The position numbers and the translations under genes were made by a program. Source: Salinimonas iocasae (GTDB lineage Bacteria > Pseudomonadota > Gammaproteobacteria > Enterobacterales > Alteromonadaceae). Taken from it: a stretch of DNA of 64,000 bases. Below, piece after piece: positions 16,478-26,325 of the stretch. The notes beneath the pieces were generated by a model that was not told the origin of the DNA, searched no databases, and saw only the letters and a program-made list of their open reading frames with translations. The stretch spans positions 3,612,001-3,676,000 of the forward strand of contig NZ_CP039852.1 in the NCBI RefSeq assembly GCF_006228385.1. The letters run 5' to 3'. Positions within the stretch are counted from its first letter, which is position 1. Each line of letters opens with the position of its first letter.

Positions 16478-17839
16478 TTATTTTTTGGTAGGGCGCGGCC
16501 AGCTAGCAATGTTGCGTTGCTTGCCTCTGGCCACCGCCAGTGCATCGTTTTCCACGGTTGAGGTAATTGTGCTTCCAGCACCCACGGTGGCGTTGTCACC
16601 AATTTCAACCGGTGCCACCAACGATGAGTTTGAGCCGATAAAGGCATTCGCCCCAATAACGGTTTTGGATTTATTCACGCCATCGTAATTGCAGGTAATG
16701 GTACCGGCACCGATATTGGCTTTAGGCCCAATGGTGGCATCTCCCAGGTAAGTCAGGTGATTGGCTTTGGCACCTTCACCCAGCACGGACTTTTTCATTT
16801 CAACAAAGTTGCCGACTTTGGCGCCTTTGTGCATGATTGCACCGGGGCGAAGTCGTGCGAATGGGCCAACATTACAATCGCTGTCAACCTGCGCCTGCTC
16901 AACAATACTGTTGGCTTCAATAGTGACATCGTCGCCAATCTCACAGTCTTTCAGTACACAGTTCGGACCAATAACAACGTTATTGCCTAACACGACCTGA
17001 CCTTCAAAAACGGCATTTACATCAATAAAAACATCCTGACCAGTGGTAACGTTGCCACGAATATCAACGCGCGCCGGGTCTGCCAGCGTAGCGCCATTGT
17101 GCATTAATGCACTCGCCTGCCATTTTTGCAGTGCGCGCTCTAGTTTTGCCAGGTGCTCGCGATTATTAACGCCTTCAACCTCAATCACTTCATCAGGCTG
17201 AGCAGCCTGTATCGCCTTGCCTTCCGATGCTGCCATCGCAATCACGTCGGTCAGGTAGTATTCACCCTGTGCGTTATCATTGCTCAGATTATCCAGCCAG
17301 CGCTTCAGATCTTTACCGTTCATCATCATCATGCCGGTGTTGATCTCAGTGATTTCGCGCTGCGCATCACTGGCATCTTTATGCTCAACAATAGCGGCGA
17401 TATTCCCGTTGTCCTCACGCACAATGCGGCCCATTCCCGTTGGGTCATCCAGATTAACGGTCAGAAGAGCCAGATCGCAGCGCGCTTTTACATCAACCAG
17501 ACGCTGCAGCGTTTGCTCGGTAATTAGTGGGGCATCGCCAACCAGAATCAGTACATCCTCATCGTCTTTCACATGCCCGGCAGCTTGTTGAACTGCATGA
17601 CCGGTGCCAAGCTGCTCTGCCTGCAGACACCAGTTCAGCGTATTGCCGCTCACCGTGCTTTGAAGCTGGTCGCCACCATGCCCGTATACCAGATGGACGG
17701 CGCTGGCCTGCATCCGTTCAACAGTATTGATGATCCGTTGAACCATAGGCACACCACCTACCTTGTGCAGTACCTTTGGCAGACCCGACTTCATTCGGGT
17801 TCCTTTACCCGCGGCAAGTATAACGACTGAAAACGCCAT
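16478..17839 (-). CDS. glmU: Bifunctional GlmU: UDP-GlcNAc pyrophosphorylase / GlcN-1-P acetyltransferase
   Basis: 453 residues, near the usual 456. The N-terminal uridyltransferase has LAAGKGTRMKSGLPKVLH and the QLGTGHAVQQA motif; the C-terminal part from about residue 250 is a left-handed beta-helix of hexapeptide repeats carrying the acetyltransferase (GNFVEMKKS, NHLTYLGDA, GAGTITCNYDG). It makes UDP-GlcNAc from glucosamine-1-phosphate. It lies on the same strand as glmS but is separated by two genes, unlike the direct glmU-glmS pair of E. coli. Confidence 0.97.
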   Translation of the reverse strand: MAFSVVILAAGKGTRMKSGLPKVLHKVGGVPMVQRIINTVERMQASAVHLVYGHGGDQLQSTVSGNTLNWCLQAEQLGTGHAVQQAAGHVKDDEDVLILVGDAPLITEQTLQRLVDVKARCDLALLTVNLDDPTGMGRIVREDNGNIAAIVEHKDASDAQREITEINTGMMMMNGKDLKRWLDNLSNDNAQGEYYLTDVIAMAASEGKAIQAAQPDEVIEVEGVNNREHLAKLERALQKWQASALMHNGATLADPARVDIRGNVTTGQDVFIDVNAVFEGQVVLGNNVVIGPNCVLKDCEIGDDVTIEANSIVEQAQVDSDCNVGPFARLRPGAIMHKGAKVGNFVEMKKSVLGEGAKANHLTYLGDATIGPKANIGAGTITCNYDGVNKSKTVIGANAFIGSNSSLVAPVEIGDNATVGAGSTITSTVENDALAVARGKQRNIASWPRPTKK

Positions 17840-18033
17840 GCAAATTCCTTAAACTTCTTAGCAATAAAGTATTTTGGCTTAGTGTAACCAAGCAAAAAGT
17901 AATAGTCAGCGATTCATTACGCGCAAAAAGGGTTTTCGTTTAATCAATGGTATGGCTAGTCGTACACCGAATGTACGGGTATACTCGAAATTACTTATAT
18001 TTTATGCAATTAGCAAAGGAGATTGCGTTAGCT

Positions 18034-19455
18034 GTGAAAGCCTTCAGAACGCTGCATCGCAGTATCTTGCTGCTGTTTCTGGTCGTGACTGTTGCCATCG
18101 TCACCCTGGTGCATTTCAGTATTACTCAAATTGTGGCAGAGCAAAGCCGGGCGCAACAGCAATCTCTCTCCCCCGCATTCTCGCTCATTACCAGTGAACT
18201 GATGAAGCCTCTGCATACTGCCCAGGCGCTGGGTCAGTCAAAAGAGCTGATGGAGCTTATGGATAAGCCGAAGCTGGATAAAGAAAAGACAGTAGCGATG
18301 CTCGACAGACTGGAGCAGGAATTCAATCTGACATTTTTTGTAGCCAGTGAAAATGAGCGTATTCAGTACATGTCTGATGGCCTGGTCGTCGATCTGGTCG
18401 AAGGCGATGTAAGCTGGTATTTCAAGTATAAGGATATGCCGCAAAATGCGGTGGCCGACATCGGTAAATGGGAAGACGCGCATTTTTATATCGATATTAA
18501 AATTTTTAATGAACAGAATGAATTCCTGGGCTTTTTCGGTGTAGGTAAAAGTCTTAAAAGCTTTCTGCAGATATTCAGCACGTATAAGCAGCAATATGGC
18601 TATGACTTTATCTTTGCTGATGAGCAGGGGGATATCATGTTGTCTTCTGATGCCCGCCTGATGGCGAGGTATTCGCGTTTTACCAATATGAGTGAGTTAT
18701 CCTGGTATGCCAGCCTGCCTAAGAAAGTACAAAATTCCCGGGCGCTAAATAACCGGCTAGTTACTATCAACCAGCAGGAGTACCTGATTGCTGAGGTAAA
18801 CCTGAATCAGTTTGGCTGGACGGTGTATCTGCTAAGCCCCCTGGACAAACGGCAAACTGAAATTTCCCAAGCCTTTATTGCCAGCGTGATTACACTTCTG
18901 GTGATCGTATTTGCGTTATTCCTGACGGTTTATCACCTGCTGTCATATTTCAGAAAAGATATGCACAAAGATGTGGTACTGCCACATCATGCGCGACTCC
19001 CTGATCGCAATCAGGTCAACGATGACTATAAAAATCTGATGCGAGCGTATCACTCGTTAAGCATCATTCTGGTGGATATCGATCATTTTTCTGTGATTAA
19101 TGACACCTATGGCCGTAGCATCGGCGACGAGGTTTATCATCACATTCTGAGCTACCTGCAGGATAACCTGCGCAGCAAAGATATTATTGGTCGCTGGAGC
19201 AGCGAAGAGTTTATCCTGTTGTTACCAGAAATCGGGCCGCACGAGGCGTTTGAAATTGCTGAATCGTTGCGTGAAGGCATCAGTAACTTACGGCCGGTGG
19301 AAAGGGCGCTACAGATAAAGCTGACAGCGTCTTTTGGTATCTCCTATACCGCTACGCCCAGAACGATTTCTGAGGTTACCAGCCACGCTGAAGACGCGCT
19401 GTATCAGGCGCGCCGCGATGGATGTAACCTGGTGAGAATGCAGCTTATTAACTAA
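18034..19455 (+). CDS. Membrane-bound sensor with degenerate GGDEF domain
   Basis: About 473 residues from GTG 18034, which follows AAAGGAG and puts the basic residues right before the first membrane helix; ATG 18004 or 17947 in frame are alternatives. Two membrane segments (about 12-32 and 300-322) flank a periplasmic sensor region of dCACHE-like type. The C-terminal GGDEF-like domain has LVDIDHFSVINDTYG and IGDEVYHHI, but the signature loop is SSEEF in place of GG(D/E)EF. Loss of both glycines makes cyclic-di-GMP synthesis doubtful; it may act as a receptor or be inactive. No EAL domain. Divergent from glmU. Confidence 0.8.
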   Translation: MKAFRTLHRSILLLFLVVTVAIVTLVHFSITQIVAEQSRAQQQSLSPAFSLITSELMKPLHTAQALGQSKELMELMDKPKLDKEKTVAMLDRLEQEFNLTFFVASENERIQYMSDGLVVDLVEGDVSWYFKYKDMPQNAVADIGKWEDAHFYIDIKIFNEQNEFLGFFGVGKSLKSFLQIFSTYKQQYGYDFIFADEQGDIMLSSDARLMARYSRFTNMSELSWYASLPKKVQNSRALNNRLVTINQQEYLIAEVNLNQFGWTVYLLSPLDKRQTEISQAFIASVITLLVIVFALFLTVYHLLSYFRKDMHKDVVLPHHARLPDRNQVNDDYKNLMRAYHSLSIILVDIDHFSVINDTYGRSIGDEVYHHILSYLQDNLRSKDIIGRWSSEEFILLLPEIGPHEAFEIAESLREGISNLRPVERALQIKLTASFGISYTATPRTISEVTSHAEDALYQARRDGCNLVRMQLIN

Positions 19456-19477
19456 CGAATACCGGCTCTTAATCTCG

Positions 19478-20368
19478 CTATTTAGCCGGTGCGAAACCGC
19501 GCCGGCCGAACAGCTTTGTGATACCGGTGGTCATCGCTACACCGCTGAGTATGCATGCGCCGCCAATCAATGTTTGCAAGGACATGGCTTCGCGCAAAAA
19601 TATCAGCCCCCAGACAATCGCGAATAAAGGCACCAAATAGGCTACGGTGATCGCTTTTGACGGACCCACCGCGCTGATCAGGTGAAAATACAGGATATAG
19701 GCAATGCCCGTCCCGGCTACCGCCAGCGCTACGGCATTTGTCCACGCATTGGCTGAAGGCATGGTTTGCGGCCACTCCATTACCGCCAGCGGAAACAGTA
19801 ATACCGATGCCACTGCCTGGCTACCCGTTGCCACTGCCAGTGGCTGTGCTCCGGTTAGCCAGCGTTTCATCATGCAGGCTGCGATGCCATAGCAGCACGT
19901 CGCCAGGCATGCCGCCACAATAGGGACAGCACTTAACTGACCACCGCTAACCTTTTGCTCGCTGATAACAAATACCCCGACGAAGCCCAGCCCTAATCCG
20001 GCCACGGCAATTTTTGACAGTCGCTCGTGAAGCCAGATAAATGCCACCATAGCCCCAAACATGGGCGCGGTGGCGTTTAAGATAGCGTTAACGCCGGCCT
20101 CAAGATGCAGGCTGGCGTAGTTAAACAATGCAAAAGGTATCGCGGTGTTAATAGCCCCGATCGCAAAAATAGGCCAGAAAAAACGGCGCATATCGCCTTG
20201 TTGTTTTTTCAATAAAACTACCGGCAACAGAACCAGCGTTGCCAGTACGGTACGTACTTCCACCAACGCAAATATTCCAAACTCTGGCGCTGCTACCCGC
20301 ATGAACATGAATGAGGCGCCCCAGATAGCCCCCAGCAACACCAGCGCAAGCACTTCTCTTATTGGCAT
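19478..20368 (-). CDS. EamA/DMT-family transporter
   Basis: About 296 residues from ATG 20368, preceded by GAAGGAAT; a longer frame to 20413 would overlap the ogt gene more. Ten hydrophobic helices in two EamA repeats (LGAIWGASFMFMRVAAP; then IVAACLATCCYGIAACMMKRW and LVPLFAIVWGLIFLREAM) mark a drug/metabolite exporter; the substrate is unknown. It overlaps the end of ogt by 10 nt and so is part of the alkylation-repair operon. Confidence 0.88.
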   Translation of the reverse strand: MPIREVLALVLLGAIWGASFMFMRVAAPEFGIFALVEVRTVLATLVLLPVVLLKKQQGDMRRFFWPIFAIGAINTAIPFALFNYASLHLEAGVNAILNATAPMFGAMVAFIWLHERLSKIAVAGLGLGFVGVFVISEQKVSGGQLSAVPIVAACLATCCYGIAACMMKRWLTGAQPLAVATGSQAVASVLLFPLAVMEWPQTMPSANAWTNAVALAVAGTGIAYILYFHLISAVGPSKAITVAYLVPLFAIVWGLIFLREAMSLQTLIGGACILSGVAMTTGITKLFGRRGFAPAK

Positions 20369-20823
20369 ATGTCGTTTATTCCTTCCAGTTCCAGTAGATA
20401 CTGCTTTCGCCACAGGCCGCCAGCATACCCGGTCAGCTTTTTATTCGCACCGATAATGCGATGACAGGGAACAATAATAGCGACAGGATTCTTGCCGTTA
20501 GCCGCCCCTACCGCGCGCACCGCTTTCGGATTATCCAGCGCATTGGCAATGTCCCCATACGTGCAGGTCTGTCCATACGGTACCCGTCTCAGGGCTTGCC
20601 ACACGCGTTGCTGAAAGGGTGTGCCAGCTACCTCCAGCGGTACGCTAAAGCACACTGGTTCGCCGTTTAAATACCGATTAAGCTCCTGACACGCATGCTG
20701 CGTCAACTCTCCCGGATAATCGCGGCGCTGCGGCTCTGCGAATTCTACCGATGTAACGCCCCTGCCACCGGCGCAGACCACCAGTGGCCCGCACGGGGTC
20801 GATATGGTTTGCTGGAACATCAT
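20359..20823 (-). CDS. ogt: Methylated-DNA--[protein]-cysteine S-methyltransferase
   Basis: 154 residues. Repairs O6-methylguanine by transferring the methyl group to its own cysteine in the motif NPVAIIVPCHRIIG; the helix-turn-helix segment FQQRVWQALRRVPYGQTCTYGDIA precedes it. Length fits Ogt-type proteins without an Ada N-terminus. Its ATG overlaps the stop of the upstream Ada-AlkA gene (ATGA), so the two are translationally coupled: one operon handles O6-methylguanine, N-methylpurines and phosphotriesters. Confidence 0.93.
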   Translation of the reverse strand: MMFQQTISTPCGPLVVCAGGRGVTSVEFAEPQRRDYPGELTQHACQELNRYLNGEPVCFSVPLEVAGTPFQQRVWQALRRVPYGQTCTYGDIANALDNPKAVRAVGAANGKNPVAIIVPCHRIIGANKKLTGYAGGLWRKQYLLELEGINDICQ

Positions 20824-22259
20824 TCAGCCCTCTTCTTTTTGGTTTTTTGCGCCGCAGCCTGCGCGCGTTCTTCAAGGGCAATATGCCACATCTGAAGGGT
20901 GAGGTAGCTGCGCCATGGAGCGGCGCTATCCGGTGATACAGATAAGGCTTCTGCCATATTGCGCACAATCAAATCACCTTTCAGGTAAATATCACAGGCG
21001 TTGTAACCCCGAAGCGCAATGTACTGACACGTCCACGGCCCGATCCCCTTAACGGCGAGTAATATCTGGGAGTCCGGCACGTCACCGTGATGAATACACG
21101 ACTCAGCAAACGCCATCAGCGTTCGCTGGCGGGAGGCCGGCATTTTGAGAAAGTCGACAGGCTGTTTCAAAACATCCTGCGCCGTGGGAAATACAGCACC
21201 GAACTGATTTTGCTTATCAATATGGTTATCTAACCGGTTGATGTAACTGGTGGCAGCTTTAAAAGAGATTTGTTGCCCGACAATAGCCCGACATCCTGCT
21301 TCAAAAGCATCCCAGGTACCCGGAAAGCGAAGCCCCCGGGTAAGGTACTGCTCACTTACTCCCGATGACAATAAGGCATCGTGAATGAGCTCAGGCTGTG
21401 CATTGGTATCCAGCATCCTGGCCAGATTGCCCATCACCGGCTGGATATATTGTAAGTCAGTCAGTTTGAGGGTTACGTCGAAACCACAGCGGGCTGAATT
21501 GAATACCGCCTTGATATGCCCCTCGCTTTGTTGCCAGTCGAAAGCACGCGCATAATGGTTTTCACCGATATCCTCCACACGCTCCAGCTTGTGAGCAGCG
21601 ATAAAGTCTCTGACCTGAGGCCAGTTATAGGGCGTCTGGCAGGGCAAAAACAGATTAATATCTGCTGAGTGCTGAGACTGATTCTCGCTGTTTCTTAACA
21701 TAGTCGGTGTTTTATCCCAGTATTTTTTCATTAAGTCCTGCAGGCGCCGCGCGGATTGCAGACCACACGCAAAAGCAATATCAGTGACCGATAAGCCGGT
21801 TTGCTGAAGCAGCCTGCGGGCAAACCAAAGCTGACTGTAAATCTGTACCTGTTTTGGTGTCAGCCCCAGGTGCTGGCGCATGAGGCCATGCAAATAACGC
21901 TCGCTGATCCCCAGTCGTTGTGCAATTTGTGAAACCGGCTTTGCAGGTAACTCACTTAGCAAACGCTGAGCGCGCTCGGTAGTGGTAGCTACGCCACGCC
22001 AGGCCGGAGAATCCGGTGCACTGTCGGGGCGGCATCTTAAGCAGGGCCGAAACCCTTCCTGCAGCGCCTGGGCTGCCAGCGTGAAGTACCGGACGTTTTT
22101 TTCCATGGGCAACCGGGCCGGACAAATCGGTCGGCAGAATATTCCCGTACTCATAACAGCAACAAAAAAGATACCGTCAAAACGCGGGTCCCGGCTCTGC
22201 CTGGCCTGGCTGTACTGACGCCGTAAATCGCGCGAACCGGTATCCTGTAGTGAGGTCAT
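20820..22259 (-). CDS. Ada-type regulator fused to AlkA 3-methyladenine DNA glycosylase
   Basis: 479 residues in four parts. Residues about 1-80 are the Ada zinc domain that accepts methyl groups from phosphotriesters (FCRPICPAR and LRCRPD give the four cysteines); about 85-185 an AraC-type double helix-turn-helix; about 190-290 the AlkA N-terminal beta domain; about 300-450 the HhH-GPD glycosylase with GIGPWTCQYIALRG and the catalytic Asp in LKGDLIV. It senses methylation damage and removes 3-methyladenine in one polypeptide, a known fusion in bacteria. First gene of the operon with ogt and an EamA transporter; autoregulation by the methylated Ada part is expected. Confidence 0.92.
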   Translation of the reverse strand: MTSLQDTGSRDLRRQYSQARQSRDPRFDGIFFVAVMSTGIFCRPICPARLPMEKNVRYFTLAAQALQEGFRPCLRCRPDSAPDSPAWRGVATTTERAQRLLSELPAKPVSQIAQRLGISERYLHGLMRQHLGLTPKQVQIYSQLWFARRLLQQTGLSVTDIAFACGLQSARRLQDLMKKYWDKTPTMLRNSENQSQHSADINLFLPCQTPYNWPQVRDFIAAHKLERVEDIGENHYARAFDWQQSEGHIKAVFNSARCGFDVTLKLTDLQYIQPVMGNLARMLDTNAQPELIHDALLSSGVSEQYLTRGLRFPGTWDAFEAGCRAIVGQQISFKAATSYINRLDNHIDKQNQFGAVFPTAQDVLKQPVDFLKMPASRQRTLMAFAESCIHHGDVPDSQILLAVKGIGPWTCQYIALRGYNACDIYLKGDLIVRNMAEALSVSPDSAAPWRSYLTLQMWHIALEERAQAAAQKTKKKRAE

Positions 22260-22444
22260 AGCATGTATCTCATCGTTTACTGCCTATAGTGTAACCTGAG
22301 AAAATCGTCAGATGCGATGAAATCGGAAGTGACTGCAATTTATACGATGGTTGATTCTAAGATAGCCGATACGCATAATACCTCGCCATAAACAACAAGA
22401 AGCAGCCTTAGAACGCTGCAATTAATGAATTTTCGGAGCTTTTT

Positions 22445-23587
22445 TTGCAAATATTGCGTGGTGGCCTGATTCGTATCAGCGGGCTGGTCCTGTGGGCTAT
22501 GCTGGCTTTGATAAGCATGAATGTGCAAGCCACAGAACGTTGGGTTGATGATTACGCCCGATATGTGCGCCAGCAAGCCGATAAATTTAATATTCCCGGC
22601 TATGCCTTTGTTTATTATGAGCAAGGCAAACCGCCACAAATTTATACCTACGGCAAAACCTGGCGCAGTGGGCCGCCGGTAGATGAGGACACGGTCTTTC
22701 GCCTGGCCTCTGTATCAAAATCTTTTACCGGTCTGCTTCTGGCTAAGCTCGTCCAGCGCGATATGATGCGCTGGGACATGGGAATAAATGAACTTGTCGG
22801 CGATATTCCTTTTGATAAGCAGGGCATGAGTCAACTGGAACTGGCGCATATCAGCGGGCAATCTTCAGGCTTTATGCCCAATGCGTACGACAACCTTATT
22901 GAGGCCGACTACCCGCTGAATAAAGTGCTGAGCTATCTGGCAAAGCTGGAGCCGATCTGCGCCCCCGGCGAATGCTATACGTACCAAAATGCACTGTTTG
23001 GCGCCATTGAATACTATCTGGTATCGCAGAATACCTCTTACCATCGCCAGATTCAGGACCAGCTTTTCGGCCCCCTTGGAATGAAGACCGCCAGTGCCGG
23101 TAAAGGTGCATTGCTGAATGCTGATCGCTGGGCCCGCCCGCACATCGCCATAGCCCGCAATAAGTGGCGTAAAGGCGTTGTGGAGAGCAATTATTATCGC
23201 TTTACGCCAGCAGCCGGTGTGAATGCCAGTATCAGTGACATGACCATATATCTGCAGGCGCTGCTGGGCGAGTTCCCCACGGTAGTGCCACCTGAATTAG
23301 TCGACTACATCACCACGCCGCGAGTACGCACTACCCGCGAGATTTATCGTCGCGGTTGGCGGGGCCACCTGAAAAATGCCCATTACGGTTTAGGCTGGCG
23401 GGTGTATGATTTTGATGGCCATAAGCTCAACTATCACGGTGGATGGGTAAAAGGATACCGCGCAGATGTCTCTTTTGACCCGGACGCAAAAGCTGGTTAT
23501 GTCATGCTGATGAACGCTGAGTCTAATCTTATTAATTCAACGACCGCAGAATTCTGGAAGCGCTTTTACAAGCAGGCTGACGAGTAA
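22445..23587 (+). CDS. Serine hydrolase of the beta-lactamase / PBP-like class C family
   Basis: 380 residues with a signal peptide (hydrophobic residues about 10-28, ending NVQATE). Class C/esterase motifs are present: SVSK with catalytic Ser89 and Lys92, Y-Q-N near residue 180 and HGGW near 330 in place of KTG. Such proteins are periplasmic esterases, D-amino peptidases or peptidoglycan hydrolases; true beta-lactamase activity is less likely. The start is TTG 22445 with GGAG 6 nt upstream. Monocistronic, opposite to the Ada operon. Confidence 0.85.
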   Translation: MQILRGGLIRISGLVLWAMLALISMNVQATERWVDDYARYVRQQADKFNIPGYAFVYYEQGKPPQIYTYGKTWRSGPPVDEDTVFRLASVSKSFTGLLLAKLVQRDMMRWDMGINELVGDIPFDKQGMSQLELAHISGQSSGFMPNAYDNLIEADYPLNKVLSYLAKLEPICAPGECYTYQNALFGAIEYYLVSQNTSYHRQIQDQLFGPLGMKTASAGKGALLNADRWARPHIAIARNKWRKGVVESNYYRFTPAAGVNASISDMTIYLQALLGEFPTVVPPELVDYITTPRVRTTREIYRRGWRGHLKNAHYGLGWRVYDFDGHKLNYHGGWVKGYRADVSFDPDAKAGYVMLMNAESNLINSTTAEFWKRFYKQADE

Positions 23588-23605
23588 TCGCCAGCCTGTT
23601 TTAAA

Positions 23606-25522
23606 TTATCTGCCGGTTTTCAGGTAGGTATACCCTGCCAGGCAGTTCTCATAAAAGTCTGTCCAGCGCACCCCTTCTCTGGGACGAATGTTGCCAGCTG
23701 AAACCTGCTTATCAATCAGCTTTTTCACATCATAAGCCATTGCCCGCGGGTTATACTGCATGATATTAAGCACGTCCTGTACCGATGAACCTTTCACAAC
23801 TTCTTCGATGTAAAAATCCTGGGGGTCATCATCATGACTGTAGATATGCACCTCGTTCAGCCGGCCGAACAAATTGTGCATATCACCCATCACATCCTGG
23901 TAAGCACCAGTAAGAAACAAGCCAGCGTAATAATTCTCGCCATTTTTAAGCGGATGCATAGGTAAAATGTCAGTGATCTCACGCCCAACCGTAAACTGAT
24001 CAAGCTTGCCGTCACTGTCACAGGTGATATCCACCAGCGTACAGTTAACACTGGGCTTTTCGTTCATTCGTGTCAGTGGCACTACCGGCAGCAACTGATC
24101 AATTGCCCAAGTATCAGCGGCAGACTGGAAAACTGAGAAGTTACACAAATATTGTGATGACAGGCTGTAGTCCAGCTCCTGCAGCTCCTCAGGCACATAC
24201 TCTTCGTTGGCATACCAGGTACGAAGGCGCGACATAATACGCCAGTAAATGGTCTCAATTTTGCCCAGCTCTTCTAAACTCAGCACCCGCAGTTTGAAAG
24301 CATCCAGCGCCTGCTCTTTATATTGCGAGGCATCATTGAACACTTCCTGCATGGAGGTTTGTTCATCGAAGTAATCTTCCAGCTCACGGATATTCTTCAC
24401 AAACACGTGTTCATTTTCAGCCGGCGTAGTATCAATTTCTGCGCTATTTGAGCGAATTTCGCCGACGATTTCGGTGATGACACAACTATGATGTGCGGTA
24501 ATCGCCCGGCCGCTTTCACTGACCAGATTAGGATGCGGGACTTTTTCTAAGTCGCAGACCTCTTTCATGCCATACACAACATCGGCCACATACTCATGCA
24601 GCGTATAATTTCTGGACGATTCATTGGTTGACGCACTGCCATCGTAATCAATGCCCAAACCGCCGCCGACATCCACATAGTCCAGCGCAAAGCCCATCTT
24701 ATGCAAATCAGCGTAAATGCGGGCACCTTCACTGATAGCTTCTTTTACCGCACGGATATCGGTTAACTGACTGCCAATATGAAAATGCAACAGTTTAAGG
24801 CAATGGCCCATCCCCTGCTCTTCAAGATAGCGTGCGGTTTTGATTATTTCTGCGATAGTCAGGCCAAATTTGGCCCGTTCACCGCCCGAACCTTCCCACT
24901 TACCGCGGCCTTTTACCGTCATTTTCGAGCGCACGCCGATAATAGGGTCGATTTCCAGCTCTTTGGCTATTTTGACCAGTAGCAGTAGCTCGGTGTATTT
25001 TTCAACCACCACCACCATTTTACGGCCAAGCTTGCGACCCAGCAGCGCAAGACGCATGCACTCTTCATCTTTATAACCGTTTAAGATAGTTAAAGAGTTT
25101 TCATTGTTATTAAGTGCCAGAGCGGTGATTAACTCGGCTTTCGAGCCCGCTTCAAGGCCGTAATCAAACGGTTCACCGGCATCAACAATCTCCTCAACCA
25201 CTTCACGCATCTGGTTGACTTTAACCGGATAAACGCCCTGATATTTACCGGTATATTCGGCTTCGGTAATGACATCTCTGAATGTGGTATTCAGGCTGGC
25301 AACCTGCGAACGCAACACATCGTGAAACCGCACTACAACCGGAAACTGCACGCCTTCGTCGCGTATTTCGTCAATTAAAGCCTGAAAATCGATGCGAATA
25401 CTTTTATCGGATGGAACAGGTGTAACGTGCACATTACCGTTCTCGCCAACCTCAAAATATCCACCACCCCAGCGTGATACGCCGTAAAGTTTTTCAGCCT
25501 CTTCGATGCTCCACTCAGACAA
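23606..25522 (-). CDS. speA: Biosynthetic arginine decarboxylase
   Basis: 638 residues, normal length. A PLP enzyme of the alanine-racemase-like fold IV group that turns arginine into agmatine for putrescine synthesis. The PLP lysine is in YPVKVNQ (about residue 101); DVGGGLGIDYDG and the CNFSVFQSAADTWAIDQLLPV region are typical of SpeA. The start is TTG with GGAG about 9 nt upstream. speB is not adjacent here. A TATAAT -10 box lies 67 bp upstream on the minus strand. Confidence 0.96.
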   Translation of the reverse strand: MSEWSIEEAEKLYGVSRWGGGYFEVGENGNVHVTPVPSDKSIRIDFQALIDEIRDEGVQFPVVVRFHDVLRSQVASLNTTFRDVITEAEYTGKYQGVYPVKVNQMREVVEEIVDAGEPFDYGLEAGSKAELITALALNNNENSLTILNGYKDEECMRLALLGRKLGRKMVVVVEKYTELLLLVKIAKELEIDPIIGVRSKMTVKGRGKWEGSGGERAKFGLTIAEIIKTARYLEEQGMGHCLKLLHFHIGSQLTDIRAVKEAISEGARIYADLHKMGFALDYVDVGGGLGIDYDGSASTNESSRNYTLHEYVADVVYGMKEVCDLEKVPHPNLVSESGRAITAHHSCVITEIVGEIRSNSAEIDTTPAENEHVFVKNIRELEDYFDEQTSMQEVFNDASQYKEQALDAFKLRVLSLEELGKIETIYWRIMSRLRTWYANEEYVPEELQELDYSLSSQYLCNFSVFQSAADTWAIDQLLPVVPLTRMNEKPSVNCTLVDITCDSDGKLDQFTVGREITDILPMHPLKNGENYYAGLFLTGAYQDVMGDMHNLFGRLNEVHIYSHDDDPQDFYIEEVVKGSSVQDVLNIMQYNPRAMAYDVKKLIDKQVSAGNIRPREGVRWTDFYENCLAGYTYLKTGR

Positions 25523-25824
25523 TGTTGCCGTCTCCGTATATATTGCGTCATTAATAAAGTTTGACGCGTGTGTCAGTAAACTTTGCGTATTATAATCAAG
25601 CTTACTTTCTACGCTATGAAATTTCTGTTATTCACGCAAATTCTTCTTCACTGCGCTAACCGCAGCAATTTCATACCGTTCCATTTTTACCCGTCCCGCC
25701 TGATACAGTTCACTCGAACACTGCATAACCTTTCGTACCGGTAAACCATAACCCAGTCCCGCCGTATAGAAACTATCACTATTTCTGTGCGTTCCTGCAC
25801 GCCCACAGCCTAAGGACCATCTCT
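25523..25824. other. Divergent promoter region between speA and the Mo-hydroxylase operon
   Basis: 302 bases. A consensus TATAAT (minus strand, 25589-25594) about 65 bp before speA is the likely speA -10 box; its -35 is weak. I did not find a convincing promoter or operator for the rightward operon, and no coding sequence. Confidence 0.4.
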
Positions 25825-26325
25825 ATGGCGGTATTAACCATAAACGGTCAGGACTATGCATTACCTGATGATCCACGAACCACACTGCTGGATTTTCTGC
25901 ACCAGCATGTAAAACTCTTCGGTGCCAAAAAAGGATGTGACCATGGTCAGTGTGGTGCATGTACGGTTCTTATTGACGGCGAACGTATGAATGCGTGCCT
26001 GCTGCTGGCTTTTCAGCTTGAGGGCAAGGCGGTGACGACGATAGAGGGAATTGCCAGGGACGAGGAACTGCATCCGCTGCAAAAAGCTTTTGTTTCCTGT
26101 GATGCATTTCAGTGTGGCTACTGTACCAGCGGCCAGATATGTTCCGGGGTTGCATTGATGAACGAACTGGAGCAGAACACTCCCAGCACCGTCTGGTTTG
26201 AATCAGATTACACTGATAACGAAGATATTAAAGAGCGGATGAGCGGTAATCTGTGCCGCTGTGGCGCCTACGCCAATATTATTGATGCGGTTAACATCGC
26301 CCGGAATGATAAGGGGGCCTCGTGA
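25825..26325 (+). CDS. [2Fe-2S] subunit of a xanthine-dehydrogenase-family oxidoreductase (PaoA-like)
   Basis: 166 residues, small subunit of an alpha-beta-gamma molybdenum hydroxylase. Eight cysteines bind two [2Fe-2S] clusters: CDHGQCGACT with a later Cys for the plant-ferredoxin-type cluster, and CGYCTSGQ plus CRCGAY for the second. There is no Tat signal, in contrast to the periplasmic PaoA/YagT, so this enzyme is probably cytoplasmic. The stop overlaps the GTG start of the FAD subunit (GTGA). Confidence 0.93.
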   Translation: MAVLTINGQDYALPDDPRTTLLDFLHQHVKLFGAKKGCDHGQCGACTVLIDGERMNACLLLAFQLEGKAVTTIEGIARDEELHPLQKAFVSCDAFQCGYCTSGQICSGVALMNELEQNTPSTVWFESDYTDNEDIKERMSGNLCRCGAYANIIDAVNIARNDKGAS

